NCBI GenBank assembly: GCA_902606585.1
Contig: CACLGX010000009.1
Span: 1-52,038, forward strand
Reading direction: 5' to 3'
Origin: Paracoccaceae bacterium
GTDB lineage: Bacteria > Pseudomonadota > Alphaproteobacteria > Rhodobacterales > Rhodobacteraceae
DNA: 52,038 nt
Of this stretch, positions 18,323-27,530 are shown one piece after another; position 1 is the first letter of the stretch; every line of letters starts with the position of its first letter. The notes beneath the pieces were generated by a model, which did not search any database, was not told where the DNA came from, and saw only the letters and a program-made list of their open reading frames with translations. The position numbers and the translations under genes were made by a program.

Positions 18323-18592
18323 TCACTCTATTAGTTTTACAAAAGTTTGTGTTTCAATTTTAGCGCCTGCTTCCTCCCTTAACTTTATCATTTCCGGTTT
18401 ATCGACTGTGGACATCATTTTTTCCATGGACTCAACTTCCATGCATACCCAAACTTTGTCTTTATTTCCCTCTTCATGCCCGTAAGCAAGAACGTTTATT
18501 CCATGGTCCTGTCTGAAATTTTCGTTTGCTAGAAATAAACCTCTCCAGTGCTCATATCCCTTCGATAACTCAACTGATGATATAATTTTCAT
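18323..18592 (-). CDS. Small conserved protein, DUF3764-like (antibiotic-biosynthesis-monooxygenase-like fold possible)
   Basis: This 89-aa soluble protein has an alternating pattern (KIISSVELSKGYEHWRGLF, then NVLAYGHEEGNKDKVWVCMEV) that fits a dimeric alpha/beta ferredoxin-like barrel. The repeated SMEKMMSTVDKPEMIKLREEAG helix and closing FVKLIE strand are consistent with that. The start at 18592 is supported by AAGGAG seven bases upstream; a TTG at 18598 falls within the spacer. Such proteins are often of unknown function. It is convergent with pirin and separated from it by two bases. Confidence 0.65.
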   Translation of the reverse strand: MKIISSVELSKGYEHWRGLFLANENFRQDHGINVLAYGHEEGNKDKVWVCMEVESMEKMMSTVDKPEMIKLREEAGAKIETQTFVKLIE

Positions 18593-18827
18593 TTTCAATC
18601 TCCTTAACTTTTGAGTTCAGTAAAAATTCTAAAATCAAACATGTCAAAGATTACGCAACGGTAGCAATTTACTTTTGGATATCTAGAACTATTTCATTGG
18701 TATCATAAAGGGTGATGGTGTTGGTAGCTTGGTGGCTTTGTGTTCAGGCGGTACTACTAGGTTTACTAAGTTACCAGCTGAAAAGTTATTACTTTCTTCG
18801 GTAAAACTACTAGAAATAATCAGGTGT

Positions 18828-19775
18828 TTAAATTGATATTTCGTTCAGCATATTCCGAATGAAGGCAGAACATTCCTCAGGCTGGGTGATAGGTAGCATG
18901 TGGCCTTTGCCTGACAAAATTTTTATTTTCGCGCCTGATAATTTAGCAAACTTTTCGCCATGTAGTTTTACATCCAGAATTTGATCCTCTTCGCCAAATA
19001 AAATTTTTGTAGGAACATCTAACTCTTTTTCGCGCCCCACAAGAAGTGGAGCAGATGAAAGCGCGAAAACTAGATCCTCAGAATTTTTTATAAAAGCGTT
19101 AGAAGAGAGAGCTAAGTCACCGCCACCTCTTATAGAAAAATTTTCACTGACGGGCTCTGGAGCAAATGCTATTTCGAATGTATCCTTGCGTGTCAAGGCT
19201 CCAAATAATGATGAAAGTGTATGGGCCAGAAAGAACCTTAAAAATGGACTGGAAATATTCAGAAATCGAAAAATATCAGGTACCTTATCAACCGTTTGGG
19301 TTGCAGGACATATCAATGCGAGACCTGAGATTTTATTTCTATACTCAAGTGCTAAAGCCAACGCGATTGCTCCGCCCAACGAGTGGCCAACAATTAGCGG
19401 TTTATCAATCTGCTCTTTATCAATAAATTGTGCTATTATGCGGGCTTGTTCCTGCAAAGTTGCAATTTCGGGTTTGGACCTTTTAGACCACCCACATCCA
19501 GCTCGGTCTATCGCAATAATTCGATAATCCTGATCAAGTCGTTCCGTTAAAGCGTAAGTAAAGTTTCTTAAATTTCCTGCAAGGCCATGTAGCATAATAA
19601 TAGGTCTCCCTTGACCTGTTTCATACCAATGTATTTCAGCATCTTCTAGAACAGTAGTTTTACCAAATTTTGGGATAGATTGTTTTATTTTTTGTGTAAT
19701 AATTTTTGTACATATCGCACTTAAAATTATTAAAAAAAATAAAACAATCGGTATGTATATTAATAGATTAACCAT
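18828..19775 (-). CDS. Alpha/beta hydrolase, membrane-anchored
   Basis: This 315-aa protein has one N-terminal membrane segment (LLIYIPIVLFFLIILSAI) followed by an alpha/beta-hydrolase domain. The oxyanion HGLAGN, the nucleophile elbow GHSLGGA (S132), acid D264 (FGEEDQILD) and H292 (GKGHMLP) form the triad. The order and spacing are normal for esterases, lipases and epoxide-hydrolase-like enzymes. The start is the ATG at 19775; a TTG at 19805 would add ten residues before the membrane helix without a ribosome-binding site. The helix probably acts as a signal anchor. Substrate unknown. Confidence 0.85.
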   Translation of the reverse strand: MVNLLIYIPIVLFFLIILSAICTKIITQKIKQSIPKFGKTTVLEDAEIHWYETGQGRPIIMLHGLAGNLRNFTYALTERLDQDYRIIAIDRAGCGWSKRSKPEIATLQEQARIIAQFIDKEQIDKPLIVGHSLGGAIALALALEYRNKISGLALICPATQTVDKVPDIFRFLNISSPFLRFFLAHTLSSLFGALTRKDTFEIAFAPEPVSENFSIRGGGDLALSSNAFIKNSEDLVFALSSAPLLVGREKELDVPTKILFGEEDQILDVKLHGEKFAKLSGAKIKILSGKGHMLPITQPEECSAFIRNMLNEISI

Positions 19776-19841
19776 ATCAAAGTCATCTAAACATGATTTT
19801 GGCAAACTGATAATTATTTTTTAATAAAGCCATTTAAAATT

Positions 19842-20720
19842 TTATGAAAACTTTGCTTCCGATTTTGTACTGTGTTTCTCAAAATTATAAATTGCCGTTA
19901 AGACAATTATAAAACCTATCCATTCGGTAACCGACAATAGCTGTTTAAGTAAAATGATTGCTAGAAGTGCAGCAAAAAGTGGTTCTACTGATGAGAGCAT
20001 TGAGGATCTCGTAGCGCCAATTATAGTCGCGCCTTTAAAAAAAAGTACCCAGCTTGTAATATAGAAAATCCCATTTGCGAAAATGGCAAAATATCCTATT
20101 TTCGTAAGTGGTAAATGTATCTCAAACCCAAGCGGTAAAATAAAACTAATCGTTAAAAGTATTATCCCCAAAATGCTGACATAAAAATTAAAAGTAGTTG
20201 CACCAATCTTTGTTGACAAACTTGAAGCATTTACAATAAAGGCAATGAAAAATAATAAACCCAAAAAACTGATAAATAAGCCATAGAGATTTAGAACTTG
20301 TTCTCCAGAGCTAAGCATCAGGTAAAGACCTATCATTAGCCCAACCATACTTAACCATTGGACCAATACTATTTTACTCTCACCTCTAAAATAAGAGACA
20401 AAAGCTACACCTATAGGAAAGCAGTAAAGAATGGCCATAACCAGTCCGACATCTAAGTAATCAACAGCGTGGTAAGTGAGTGAGATTAGTATGCAAGCGT
20501 AGATGCTTGAAAGGAAAATAGGCAAAACTGTGGATAATGGAATTCTTAAGTTTCCTTTAATTAAAGCTATAAATGCAAATAGAATTAGAGCTCCAATTAA
20601 ATACCTTGAAAAGACTAAAAAGAAGAGAGATGAACCATCATCCAATGCAATCTTTGCCGAGTTAGGTACAAAAGCAAATAAAACTGACGATAATAAAACT
20701 AAAAAAATACCAGGGTTCAT
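19842..20720 (-). CDS. EamA/DMT-family transporter
   Basis: This 292-aa protein consists of ten hydrophobic helices in two EamA repeats. It starts MNPGIFLVLLSSVLFAFVPNS with the early RYLIGALIL helix, and closes with MLSSVEPLFAALLAIILLKQ, the conserved second-repeat segment. It lies 38 bases after the MFS gene on the same strand, so the two are probably co-transcribed. It is one of four EamA proteins in this window. Substrate unknown. Confidence 0.87.
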   Translation of the reverse strand: MNPGIFLVLLSSVLFAFVPNSAKIALDDGSSLFFLVFSRYLIGALILFAFIALIKGNLRIPLSTVLPIFLSSIYACILISLTYHAVDYLDVGLVMAILYCFPIGVAFVSYFRGESKIVLVQWLSMVGLMIGLYLMLSSGEQVLNLYGLFISFLGLLFFIAFIVNASSLSTKIGATTFNFYVSILGIILLTISFILPLGFEIHLPLTKIGYFAIFANGIFYITSWVLFFKGATIIGATRSSMLSSVEPLFAALLAIILLKQLLSVTEWIGFIIVLTAIYNFEKHSTKSEAKFS

Positions 20721-20758
20721 CGAAACTTCATTTCGTTTTTTAACTAAAATAAACTGAG

Positions 20759-21976
20759 CTAGTTGATTTCAGCTTGAGCTAATTTCCCAGGGTGCTCCTT
20801 AATTGGAAGATGGATAATCGTAGCTGCGAGGCCAAGTAGAATGGCTGTTATCCACATTGCCTCATAGTTTCCGGTTAGGTCATATAATCTTCCACCAAGC
20901 CATGCCCCTAGGAATCCACCAACTTGGTGACTAAAAAATACTAAACCCACTAAAGTTGATAAAAACTTCAAACCCTGTGTTTGGGCGACCAAGCCAGTTG
21001 TTAAGGCTACCGTCGATAACCAGAGAATACCCATGGCTGCAGAGAATACTAGGACGCTAGGTTCACTTAATGGAGTGAATATAAAAATAGTAATCACAAC
21101 TGCTCTACTTGCGTATATCCCTGCGAGCAATTTTGGTTTTGAATATAGCTGACCTGACCATCCTGAGAGAAAAGATCCGCCTATATTGAAAAGACCAATT
21201 AGGGCTAATGACCAAGCGCCTATGATTGGTGCTAAACCCTCATCCGTTATATAAGCTGGTAAATGGGTCTGGATAAATTGAACATGAAACCCACAAACAA
21301 AAAATCCAAAAAAAAGTAGAGTATAAGACCTATCAGAAAATGCTATTTTTATAGCTTGTATCGTATCTAACTGTTCTCTTTTGGCCTTTGGTTTTTCCGA
21401 GGCAAGAGATATGAAAAAGAGAAGAGGTAAGATTATTAAAAAAGAAGCAGCAACAAAGAATATTGCTATGCCCCAACCTACCATATCCATTAGGATGGTG
21501 GCTAATGGAGCTCCTGCAAACATACCAGCAGAAGCGGCTGCTGTTCCCAGACCCAAAATGAAACTTCTTTGTTTTGCTTCCACGACCTTGCCGAGCGCCA
21601 CAATAACAACTGGAAAAGAACATGCGCCTGTGCCTATTCCAACGATAAACCCAGTGAAAATAAACATAGTCTCATCCAGTAATATGCCGCGAAGAGCAAA
21701 ACCCAGGGCAGCAAAAATAGCTCCAAAAGCTAACACTTGAGTGGGACCATGCTTGTCCGCATATGCCCCTGCAAGTGGCTGTGTAACCCCCCACATTAAT
21801 ACTTGAATAGCTAATGAAAGAGAGAATACTTCTCTTCCCCAAGACAAGTCTACCGACATAGGACGCAAAAAAACGCTGAAAGAGGCTGAGAATCCAAAAC
21901 TTATAAACGAAATTACGCACCCAGCAATAATCGCGTAAAGTATCGCTGGGTCGATTTTTTTTCTAATTTCAGCCAT
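20759..21976 (-). CDS. Major facilitator superfamily transporter (oxalate/formate-antiporter-like)
   Basis: This 405-aa, 12-helix inner-membrane protein has the loop 2-3 motif GAYADKHGPTQVLAFG and the first-helix FGFSASFSVFLRPMSVDLSWGRE, a pattern typical of OFA and monocarboxylate MFS proteins. The C-terminal loop (GRLYDLTGNYEAMW) is likewise characteristic. It is downstream of the small membrane protein at 22019-22429 (gap 42 bases) and upstream of the EamA gene. Substrate is probably a small organic acid, inferred from the subfamily. Confidence 0.85.
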   Translation of the reverse strand: MAEIRKKIDPAILYAIIAGCVISFISFGFSASFSVFLRPMSVDLSWGREVFSLSLAIQVLMWGVTQPLAGAYADKHGPTQVLAFGAIFAALGFALRGILLDETMFIFTGFIVGIGTGACSFPVVIVALGKVVEAKQRSFILGLGTAAASAGMFAGAPLATILMDMVGWGIAIFFVAASFLIILPLLFFISLASEKPKAKREQLDTIQAIKIAFSDRSYTLLFFGFFVCGFHVQFIQTHLPAYITDEGLAPIIGAWSLALIGLFNIGGSFLSGWSGQLYSKPKLLAGIYASRAVVITIFIFTPLSEPSVLVFSAAMGILWLSTVALTTGLVAQTQGLKFLSTLVGLVFFSHQVGGFLGAWLGGRLYDLTGNYEAMWITAILLGLAATIIHLPIKEHPGKLAQAEIN

Positions 21977-22018
21977 TATTCATTGAGCTGCCTATTGGTG
22001 TGAGGTTAACTTAAAAAA

Positions 22019-22429
22019 TTAAGCGTAAAGAATGTCACCCATATTATATAAAAGAACCGAATAAAGTATCAAAAATATAATTGGGGCTACATAACCTTCT
22101 GCAGTTGGTTTTACACCTTCAATTTCGGCCCATTCACTATTTAATGTCCTGTAGCCTGTTACTGCTGCAATAAGAGCTTGCGTCCACCCATAGGCTACAA
22201 AAGCCCAAGCGCCTGATGGACCTATGAAGAGTAATACAACTGAAATTATAGCACCTGCGCCAACTTGTGAACCCGCAAATCTAGTAATGAATATTCCTTG
22301 ATCACCAAACCCATATTGGTCATTGAATGCTTTTGTTTGAAAAAGGCACCTAAAGCTATAGTAAATAGCACCAATTGTCAGTATTATCCAAATAATCAGG
22401 TTTAAAGAACCACCAAAACTTTCTACCAT
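22019..22429 (-). CDS. Small integral membrane protein, unknown function
   Basis: This 136-aa protein has about four hydrophobic segments (roughly 10-26, 53-70, 73-90, 113-132). Small hydrophilic loops include LFQTKAFNDQYGFGDQG and TGYRTLNSEWAEIEGVKP. I do not recognise the family. GGAAGG lies ten bases before the ATG. It is in a minus-strand run after the NTF2-like gene and before the MFS transporter, and may be an accessory to either. Confidence 0.75.
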   Translation of the reverse strand: MVESFGGSLNLIIWIILTIGAIYYSFRCLFQTKAFNDQYGFGDQGIFITRFAGSQVGAGAIISVVLLFIGPSGAWAFVAYGWTQALIAAVTGYRTLNSEWAEIEGVKPTAEGYVAPIIFLILYSVLLYNMGDILYA

Positions 22430-22450
22430 TAGAGATTTTCCTTCCTTGTT

Positions 22451-22786
22451 TTATGCACTTGTAATCGGAGTTGCACCAGTTTCTACTCTAGCAACTTTCC
22501 CGTCCTTGAGTTGGTTAACAACCATCACAGCCTCTGAAGTTCCATCAGGAAAGTTCATCATTGAATGGGTTACTAGAATCTCATCATTTTCGTAAATACA
22601 ACGCTGGTTGTTTATTTCTAATTTGTCACTTTGCATCATTGCGGTCAGCATTGGCGTCCATTCTTCTTTACTCATTTCAGCGCCAGATTGATGACGGACA
22701 AAAACAAAATCATCGTGTATACATTCTAAATAGGCTTCTACATCGCGATTTTCTGATGCTGTTTTCATTTTTTCATATAGAGACAT
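22451..22786 (-). CDS. NTF2-like / SnoaL-type protein
   Basis: This 111-aa protein has the cone-shaped NTF2-like pattern: helix MSLYEKMKTASENRDVEAYL, the CIHDDFVFVRHQSG strand, and later strands KLEINNQRCIYENDEILVT and EAVMVVNQLKDGKVAR. Such proteins bind small hydrophobic molecules or act as isomerases or dehydratases. AGGAG lies five to six bases before the ATG. It starts a minus-strand run with the membrane protein (gap 21 bases). Ligand unknown. Confidence 0.78.
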   Translation of the reverse strand: MSLYEKMKTASENRDVEAYLECIHDDFVFVRHQSGAEMSKEEWTPMLTAMMQSDKLEINNQRCIYENDEILVTHSMMNFPDGTSEAVMVVNQLKDGKVARVETGATPITSA

Positions 22787-23006
22787 TTTTTACTCCTAAA
22801 AGTCACTCAAAGATTTAATTATCATATTTTTTAATTAAAATCTTTCCCCTCAAGTATCAATAATAACACTTTATATGCTAAATTCTGAAAACTTTTTAAA
22901 CGTTACGTAAATCAGATTCGACATAATGAACATTGAATTTCCAGCTTAATTATTGAGCAGATAACTTTTAACTCAAATTTATTAGATTTTCATTTAAAAA
23001 CTAAAG

Positions 23007-24521
23007 TTAGTGATCGTGAGCAGGAATGTCGCCTATTTTGAGCATTTTTTTAGTAAGGAGTAATTTCATGCGAGAAAATACTTCATTATAGTTTTTATCA
23101 TTTGCTAAATTAAACAATTCCAAAGGATCTCTCTTGCAGTCAAAAAGTTCCCACTCTTTATCTTCTCCGCCATGATTTGTTCCTGGGAGATCAAAACCGT
23201 CGTTATACCAATAAATTATTTTATATTGTTGATCCCTTAGCCCGTAGTGAGCATAGGCATTATGATCAGGGTCTCGATGCATCCAGTATCTCTGGTATGC
23301 TACTTGTTGCCAATTGTCTGGAGTTTTGCCCTCCAGAATAGGCCTTATACTATCTCCTTGCATATAATTAGGGATATCCAATCCAGCAAAATCTAAAAAT
23401 GTAGGTGCGAAGTCTACGTTGCAACACATATCATTATTTACCTGTCCGGCTTTGAGTAAACTAGGATATCTGAGTAAAAAAGGCATTTGGAAAGATTCTT
23501 CATAAATGAATCTTTTATCAAACCAGCCATGTTCGCCTAAGAAAAAACCTTGATCAGAAGTGTAAATGACAATTGTGTTTTCAGTTAAATTTTCGTCATC
23601 CAAATAATCTAGTAATGACCCCACACTTTCGTCAATTGATGCAATAGTGTTGAGGTATCTTTTTATATAACGTTGATATTTAAATCTGCTTAGCTGTTCA
23701 TGTGAAGTGAAAGTAAATTTCTCTCCAGTATGCTTGTCTATCAACTCAAATCCATTAAGTGTTTTGGGGTTTGGTATTTTCCGCTTATTGCTATCTGATC
23801 TAGAGCGTTCACCGATTTCAGATCCTCCTTCGGGTTGAACTAAACCAAGATCGTCGTAGGTGATATCGTCTTTAATCCTCATTTTTGCTTCTGCTGCTGC
23901 TTTTGCTCTGTTCTTGTAGTCATCATCAAATGTTTTGGGTACCTTTATGTCCTCTTCATAAAGTTTTCGGTTCTTTGGATGTGGTTCCCATTCTCTGTGT
24001 GGAGCTTTATGGTGGCACATTAGGAAAAAGGGCTGGTTTTTATTTCGTGATGACAGCCAATGGAGACATTTACTGGTTATGATATCTGTAGCATATCCTT
24101 TCTCCTCTACTTCTTTTCCCATTTCAATGAATTGAGGGTCGAAGTAGTCGCCTTGGCCTGGCAATACTGACCAATAGTCAAAACCGGTAGGCTTATGCTC
24201 TTGGCCTTCGCCTAGGTGCCATTTTCCGATTATAGCAGTCTGATAACCTCCGTACTGAAGATGTTTCGCAACATTAGGGAGCCTGTTATCGATAGGCGTG
24301 TTTAATGTTGTTACGCAATTCACATGATTATAAGTTCCTGTAAGGATAGCGGCACGGCTTGGTGTGCAAATTGAGTTTGTAACGTAACAGTGGTTAAGCC
24401 TAACTCCCTCATTTGCAATTCGATCAATATTGGGGGTCTCATTTATGCCTTCACCATAAGCACTAATTGCTTTGGCGGCATGATCATCTGCCATTATAAA
24501 TAATATATTAGGAGTATTCAT
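23007..24521 (-). CDS. Type I sulfatase (formylglycine-dependent)
   Basis: This 504-aa protein is a sulfate-ester hydrolase of the alkaline-phosphatase superfamily. The metal ligands D12-D13 (MADDHAAK), the C52-T-P-S-R maturation box (SICTPSRAAILTGT) that becomes formylglycine, K100/H102 (IGKWHLGEG) and the later TSDQGFFLGEHGW motif are all intact. No signal peptide is visible, so it would act in the cytoplasm on imported or small sulfated compounds, unless the start is further upstream. The overall pattern resembles polysaccharide or sugar sulfatases more than arylsulfatases. A sulfatase-maturing enzyme is not encoded nearby. Its upstream space is shared with the divergent MhpD gene at 24673. 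Confidence 0.9.
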   Translation of the reverse strand: MNTPNILFIMADDHAAKAISAYGEGINETPNIDRIANEGVRLNHCYVTNSICTPSRAAILTGTYNHVNCVTTLNTPIDNRLPNVAKHLQYGGYQTAIIGKWHLGEGQEHKPTGFDYWSVLPGQGDYFDPQFIEMGKEVEEKGYATDIITSKCLHWLSSRNKNQPFFLMCHHKAPHREWEPHPKNRKLYEEDIKVPKTFDDDYKNRAKAAAEAKMRIKDDITYDDLGLVQPEGGSEIGERSRSDSNKRKIPNPKTLNGFELIDKHTGEKFTFTSHEQLSRFKYQRYIKRYLNTIASIDESVGSLLDYLDDENLTENTIVIYTSDQGFFLGEHGWFDKRFIYEESFQMPFLLRYPSLLKAGQVNNDMCCNVDFAPTFLDFAGLDIPNYMQGDSIRPILEGKTPDNWQQVAYQRYWMHRDPDHNAYAHYGLRDQQYKIIYWYNDGFDLPGTNHGGEDKEWELFDCKRDPLELFNLANDKNYNEVFSRMKLLLTKKMLKIGDIPAHDH

Positions 24522-24672
24522 ATTGTTATCATTTCGGTTTTGTTATTTTGACGTCAATGATCACTGACTTGATATGATATGTCGATATTAAAATGTAATG
24601 TATTGTATATTGTTTGTACCAAATGAGCTAATTTGTAACTAAATTTAGAAGATCGAACCTTGGAGTTTTAAA

Positions 24673-25455
24673 ATGTCAAAATATGTTGAGGCCGCCAATT
24701 GGATAAGTGAACAAAGACAAGCTAAAAATATTTATAAAAACTTTAATGAAATGTTTGGTTTGGAAAGTTTTGAAGACGCATACTTTGTACAAGACGCTCT
24801 GGAATCTGTCTGGGCACACAAAGGTGATGTAACAGGTTATAAATTAGCGCTCACTTCTAAAGCAATGCAGAATATGTTCGGTGTCAATACACCTTTTAAA
24901 GGGAATTTATTTTCCGAGACAATTCTCCACGGTGATCAAGTTATATCCCTTAAAAACTATGGAAGATTAGGGGTTGAGTTTGAGCTTGCCATAGAAATTG
25001 GGGAAAATTTTGGTACTAATTTTAACAATATGACAGTTGAGGAGTGTATGAGAAAAGTATCCTCAGTTTACCCTGCTTTTGAATTAATTGATGATCGGAA
25101 AGCTGATTACTCTAAAGTAAATCTAATTTCGACAACGGCAGATAACTCTTGGAATGCGAATACGGTTCTTGGAAGTAAATCACAAAATTTTTCTCATCTC
25201 GATTTCAGCGTTAACCAGGTTTTTAAAAGTGTTAATGGAAATATTGAAACATCAGTTACTGGTGCAGCTCTAGAAAACCCTTTTAATGCTGTAATCTGGA
25301 TTGCTGATTTTCTGAATAAGCGTGGATCAGAATTAAAAAAGGGCCAAATAGTTATGACGGGTTCTACATTTCCGACATACTTCCCTCAACCGGACGATGT
25401 AATTGAATTTGAAGTTTTTGATATTGGGAAAATCAAAATTAATGTGTCTAGATAA
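24673..25455 (+). CDS. MhpD-type 2-keto-4-pentenoate hydratase / FAH-fold family
   Basis: This 260-aa protein belongs to the hydratase/decarboxylase branch related to the fumarylacetoacetate hydrolase fold. The GYKLALTSKAMQNMFGV and LGVEFELAIEIGENF motifs supply the metal-binding acidic residues (ExE in FELAIEI), and VYPAFELIDDR is the third ligand region. GGAG lies before the ATG. Family members hydrate 2-oxo-4-pentenoates in aromatic meta-cleavage or act on 2,4-diketo acids. It lies between the divergent sulfatase and a convergent SDR. A paralogue lies at 28488. Confidence 0.83.
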   Translation: MSKYVEAANWISEQRQAKNIYKNFNEMFGLESFEDAYFVQDALESVWAHKGDVTGYKLALTSKAMQNMFGVNTPFKGNLFSETILHGDQVISLKNYGRLGVEFELAIEIGENFGTNFNNMTVEECMRKVSSVYPAFELIDDRKADYSKVNLISTTADNSWNANTVLGSKSQNFSHLDFSVNQVFKSVNGNIETSVTGAALENPFNAVIWIADFLNKRGSELKKGQIVMTGSTFPTYFPQPDDVIEFEVFDIGKIKINVSR

Positions 25456-25510
25456 AAAATATACCCTTTTTAAGACTGATTAATTCGTAATTAAACATTA
25501 AACTTCTCGT

Positions 25511-26254
25511 CTAAGCTATAGTGCCTCCGTCTACTATAAATGGTTGACCAGTCGCATACGATCCTGCATCTGAAAGCAAATAAATAATAATTGATGCTAT
25601 TTCATCAGGTTGACCAAGCCGTCCCATTGGTTGTCGCGAAACGAACCATTCTCTTGCTGCTTTTTTTGAGCCAAGTTTTTCGGCCATAGTATCCATTCTT
25701 TGATGCAAAGATGGTGTCTCGATAGTGCCTGGGCATATTGCGTTACAACGTATTCCGTCAGTCATAAAATCCACTGCCACTGATTTTGTGAGGCCAATAA
25801 CAGCTGCCTTAGAAGTGCTGTAGGCAGCTCTGAATGGGAAGCCTTTTACTGAAGAAGCTAGGGATGCCATATTAACAATGGAGCCACCGCCATTCCTTTG
25901 CAGGCCCGGGATGGCCGCTTTGATGACAAAGTACATGCTGTCCAAATTAATAAGAAAAGAGTTGCGCCAATCAGTTTCATTTACATCCATGATAGTTCCA
26001 TGGTGGACCCAGCCAGCCATATTAACAATTCCATCGAAATCTGGTGCTTTGGAAAAGTATTCTTGAATTGAATCATCTTTCGTGATGTCCAAAGTTTCGG
26101 TTCGGGCTCCAAGTAAACTTAATTTTTCTAATCCAGCGGGTTCAAGATCAGTTGCGTATACTTTGGCGCCAGCATTTAAGGCAATTTTTGCAACAGAGTA
26201 ACCCATACCGGCTCCAGCAGCACTTATAAAAATCTTTTTACCTGTTAGGTCCAT
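25511..26254 (-). CDS. SDR, DHRS6-like (2-keto-3-deoxy sugar-acid or 3-hydroxybutyrate dehydrogenase)
   Basis: This 247-aa oxidoreductase has an unusual Rossmann entrance (FISAAGAGMGYS), the VNMAGWVHHGTIMD block, ASLASSVKG, the YSTSK active site and IRCNAICPGTIETPSL. The HHGT, SSVKG and IRCN...CPGT...TPSL segments match what I recall of DHRS6/BDH2 and of bacterial 2-keto-3-deoxy-L-fuconate dehydrogenases. The start at 26254 is supported by AAGGAGG with a six-base spacer; upstream in-frame codons are rejected. With a sulfatase and two MhpD-type proteins nearby, a role in deoxy-sugar acid breakdown is possible. A 3-hydroxy acid substrate is the alternative. Confidence 0.85.
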   Translation of the reverse strand: MDLTGKKIFISAAGAGMGYSVAKIALNAGAKVYATDLEPAGLEKLSLLGARTETLDITKDDSIQEYFSKAPDFDGIVNMAGWVHHGTIMDVNETDWRNSFLINLDSMYFVIKAAIPGLQRNGGGSIVNMASLASSVKGFPFRAAYSTSKAAVIGLTKSVAVDFMTDGIRCNAICPGTIETPSLHQRMDTMAEKLGSKKAAREWFVSRQPMGRLGQPDEIASIIIYLLSDAGSYATGQPFIVDGGTIA

Positions 26255-26436
26255 ATCAAGCCTCCTTGGCATTTTATATATCACCAATAAGTTTTAATAA
26301 GGAAATTTGGCAACGTAAAAATTTGTTTGTGGCAAAATAAAAATAGGTAAAGCGTCTCAGCCAACCATTTTTGTTTCTTAAGGACATCATGAAAATTCTT
26401 ATTGATAAAAACGTCGGGCTAATCGACTTTTTTAAT

Positions 26437-27369
26437 CTATACTTTTTTATGTTTGTCGTATGAGGCCTCTAGTTCTCTTCGTAGAAATTCACCAAAATTT
26501 ATAGGTAAAAATTTTGGTTTTCCTGTACTGTTTAAAGGTTGAACAATAGCATTCGTATGGGGATCGAAAAAAAATGGACAGGAAAAGCGTTCTCTACCAC
26601 TTTTATTAATCACCCGGTGAGGCGTTGAGCGTAAAAGTCCGTTAGTAAGCCTAGAGAGCATATCCCCCACATTTACAACAAAACTTTCTTCTACTTTTGG
26701 CACGTCGATCCATTCGCCTTCTTTGGTTTGCACCTGCAGGCCTCCAATTTCATCTTGTGCTAGAATTGTTAAACATCCAAAATCTGTATGGGGAGCAGAA
26801 CCATACAGATCACTTGGACTATTTTTAGGAATTGGTGGATAGTGTAGGAGCCTTAACCAAATAGTTGGTGTATCAAATGATTGCATTATACTCATATCTT
26901 TAATACCTGAGGAAATGAGCGCCAGCCGCGTCAAATTCCTGCCAAGCGTTGTCATTTGGGACGTGTATTCTTCTAGAACTTCTTTGAAATTCTCTATTTC
27001 TGGCCATTGATTTGGGCCTGAGAGGTATACATTGGGCAGCTCAGACTTATCTTCACGCATCATCATAAAACTCTCTGATTGATTTGGTTTTTTGACATCT
27101 GCAAGTTTTGAGTTCACGTCAGTAGAAGTATTAATTGCGATATAACCACGATGATTATGGTTAAGTGCTACTTTCATTTTTTCTGATAGTGGTTGCGAGT
27201 GAAAATGTTTTGAAACTTGGAAAATTTTCTCTATCAGCTTTTTTTCAATTCCGTGATTAACAATATATCCGAAACCATATTTATTATAAGCACTAAAAAA
27301 ATCCTGTAATAGTGATCTAGGAAATTTTTTGTTCTCAATTCCAGAAATATCTATTTTGGGTATCTGCAT
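26437..27369 (-). CDS. Fe(II)/2-oxoglutarate oxygenase, isopenicillin-N-synthase-like
   Basis: This 310-aa protein has the two-domain pattern of the IPNS/2OG oxygenase family: N-terminal DIOX_N (IPKIDISG, YGFGYIVNHG) and a C-terminal 2OG-FeII domain. The iron triad is H194-x-D196 (APHTDFG) and H251 (STPHRV), and R261-x-S263 (RFSCPFFF) binds 2-oxoglutarate. Bacterial members hydroxylate or desaturate small molecules; ethylene-forming enzyme is related. Length is normal. It is divergent from the EamA gene at 27531, which might export or import its substrate. Confidence 0.87.
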   Translation of the reverse strand: MQIPKIDISGIENKKFPRSLLQDFFSAYNKYGFGYIVNHGIEKKLIEKIFQVSKHFHSQPLSEKMKVALNHNHRGYIAINTSTDVNSKLADVKKPNQSESFMMMREDKSELPNVYLSGPNQWPEIENFKEVLEEYTSQMTTLGRNLTRLALISSGIKDMSIMQSFDTPTIWLRLLHYPPIPKNSPSDLYGSAPHTDFGCLTILAQDEIGGLQVQTKEGEWIDVPKVEESFVVNVGDMLSRLTNGLLRSTPHRVINKSGRERFSCPFFFDPHTNAIVQPLNSTGKPKFLPINFGEFLRRELEASYDKHKKV

Positions 27370-27530
27370 TATCTATCGTATCGATTGTTGGTTTGTCTAA
27401 ACAATTTTAATACTTTTTTCATTTTAAAAATTACCCTAGACGAAAACTTGACTAGTATTAACTAATCTAGAAGGTTGTTAGTAATTAAAACAACTAATCT
27501 ATGATATAACAAAAAAGCGAAACCTCTTTT

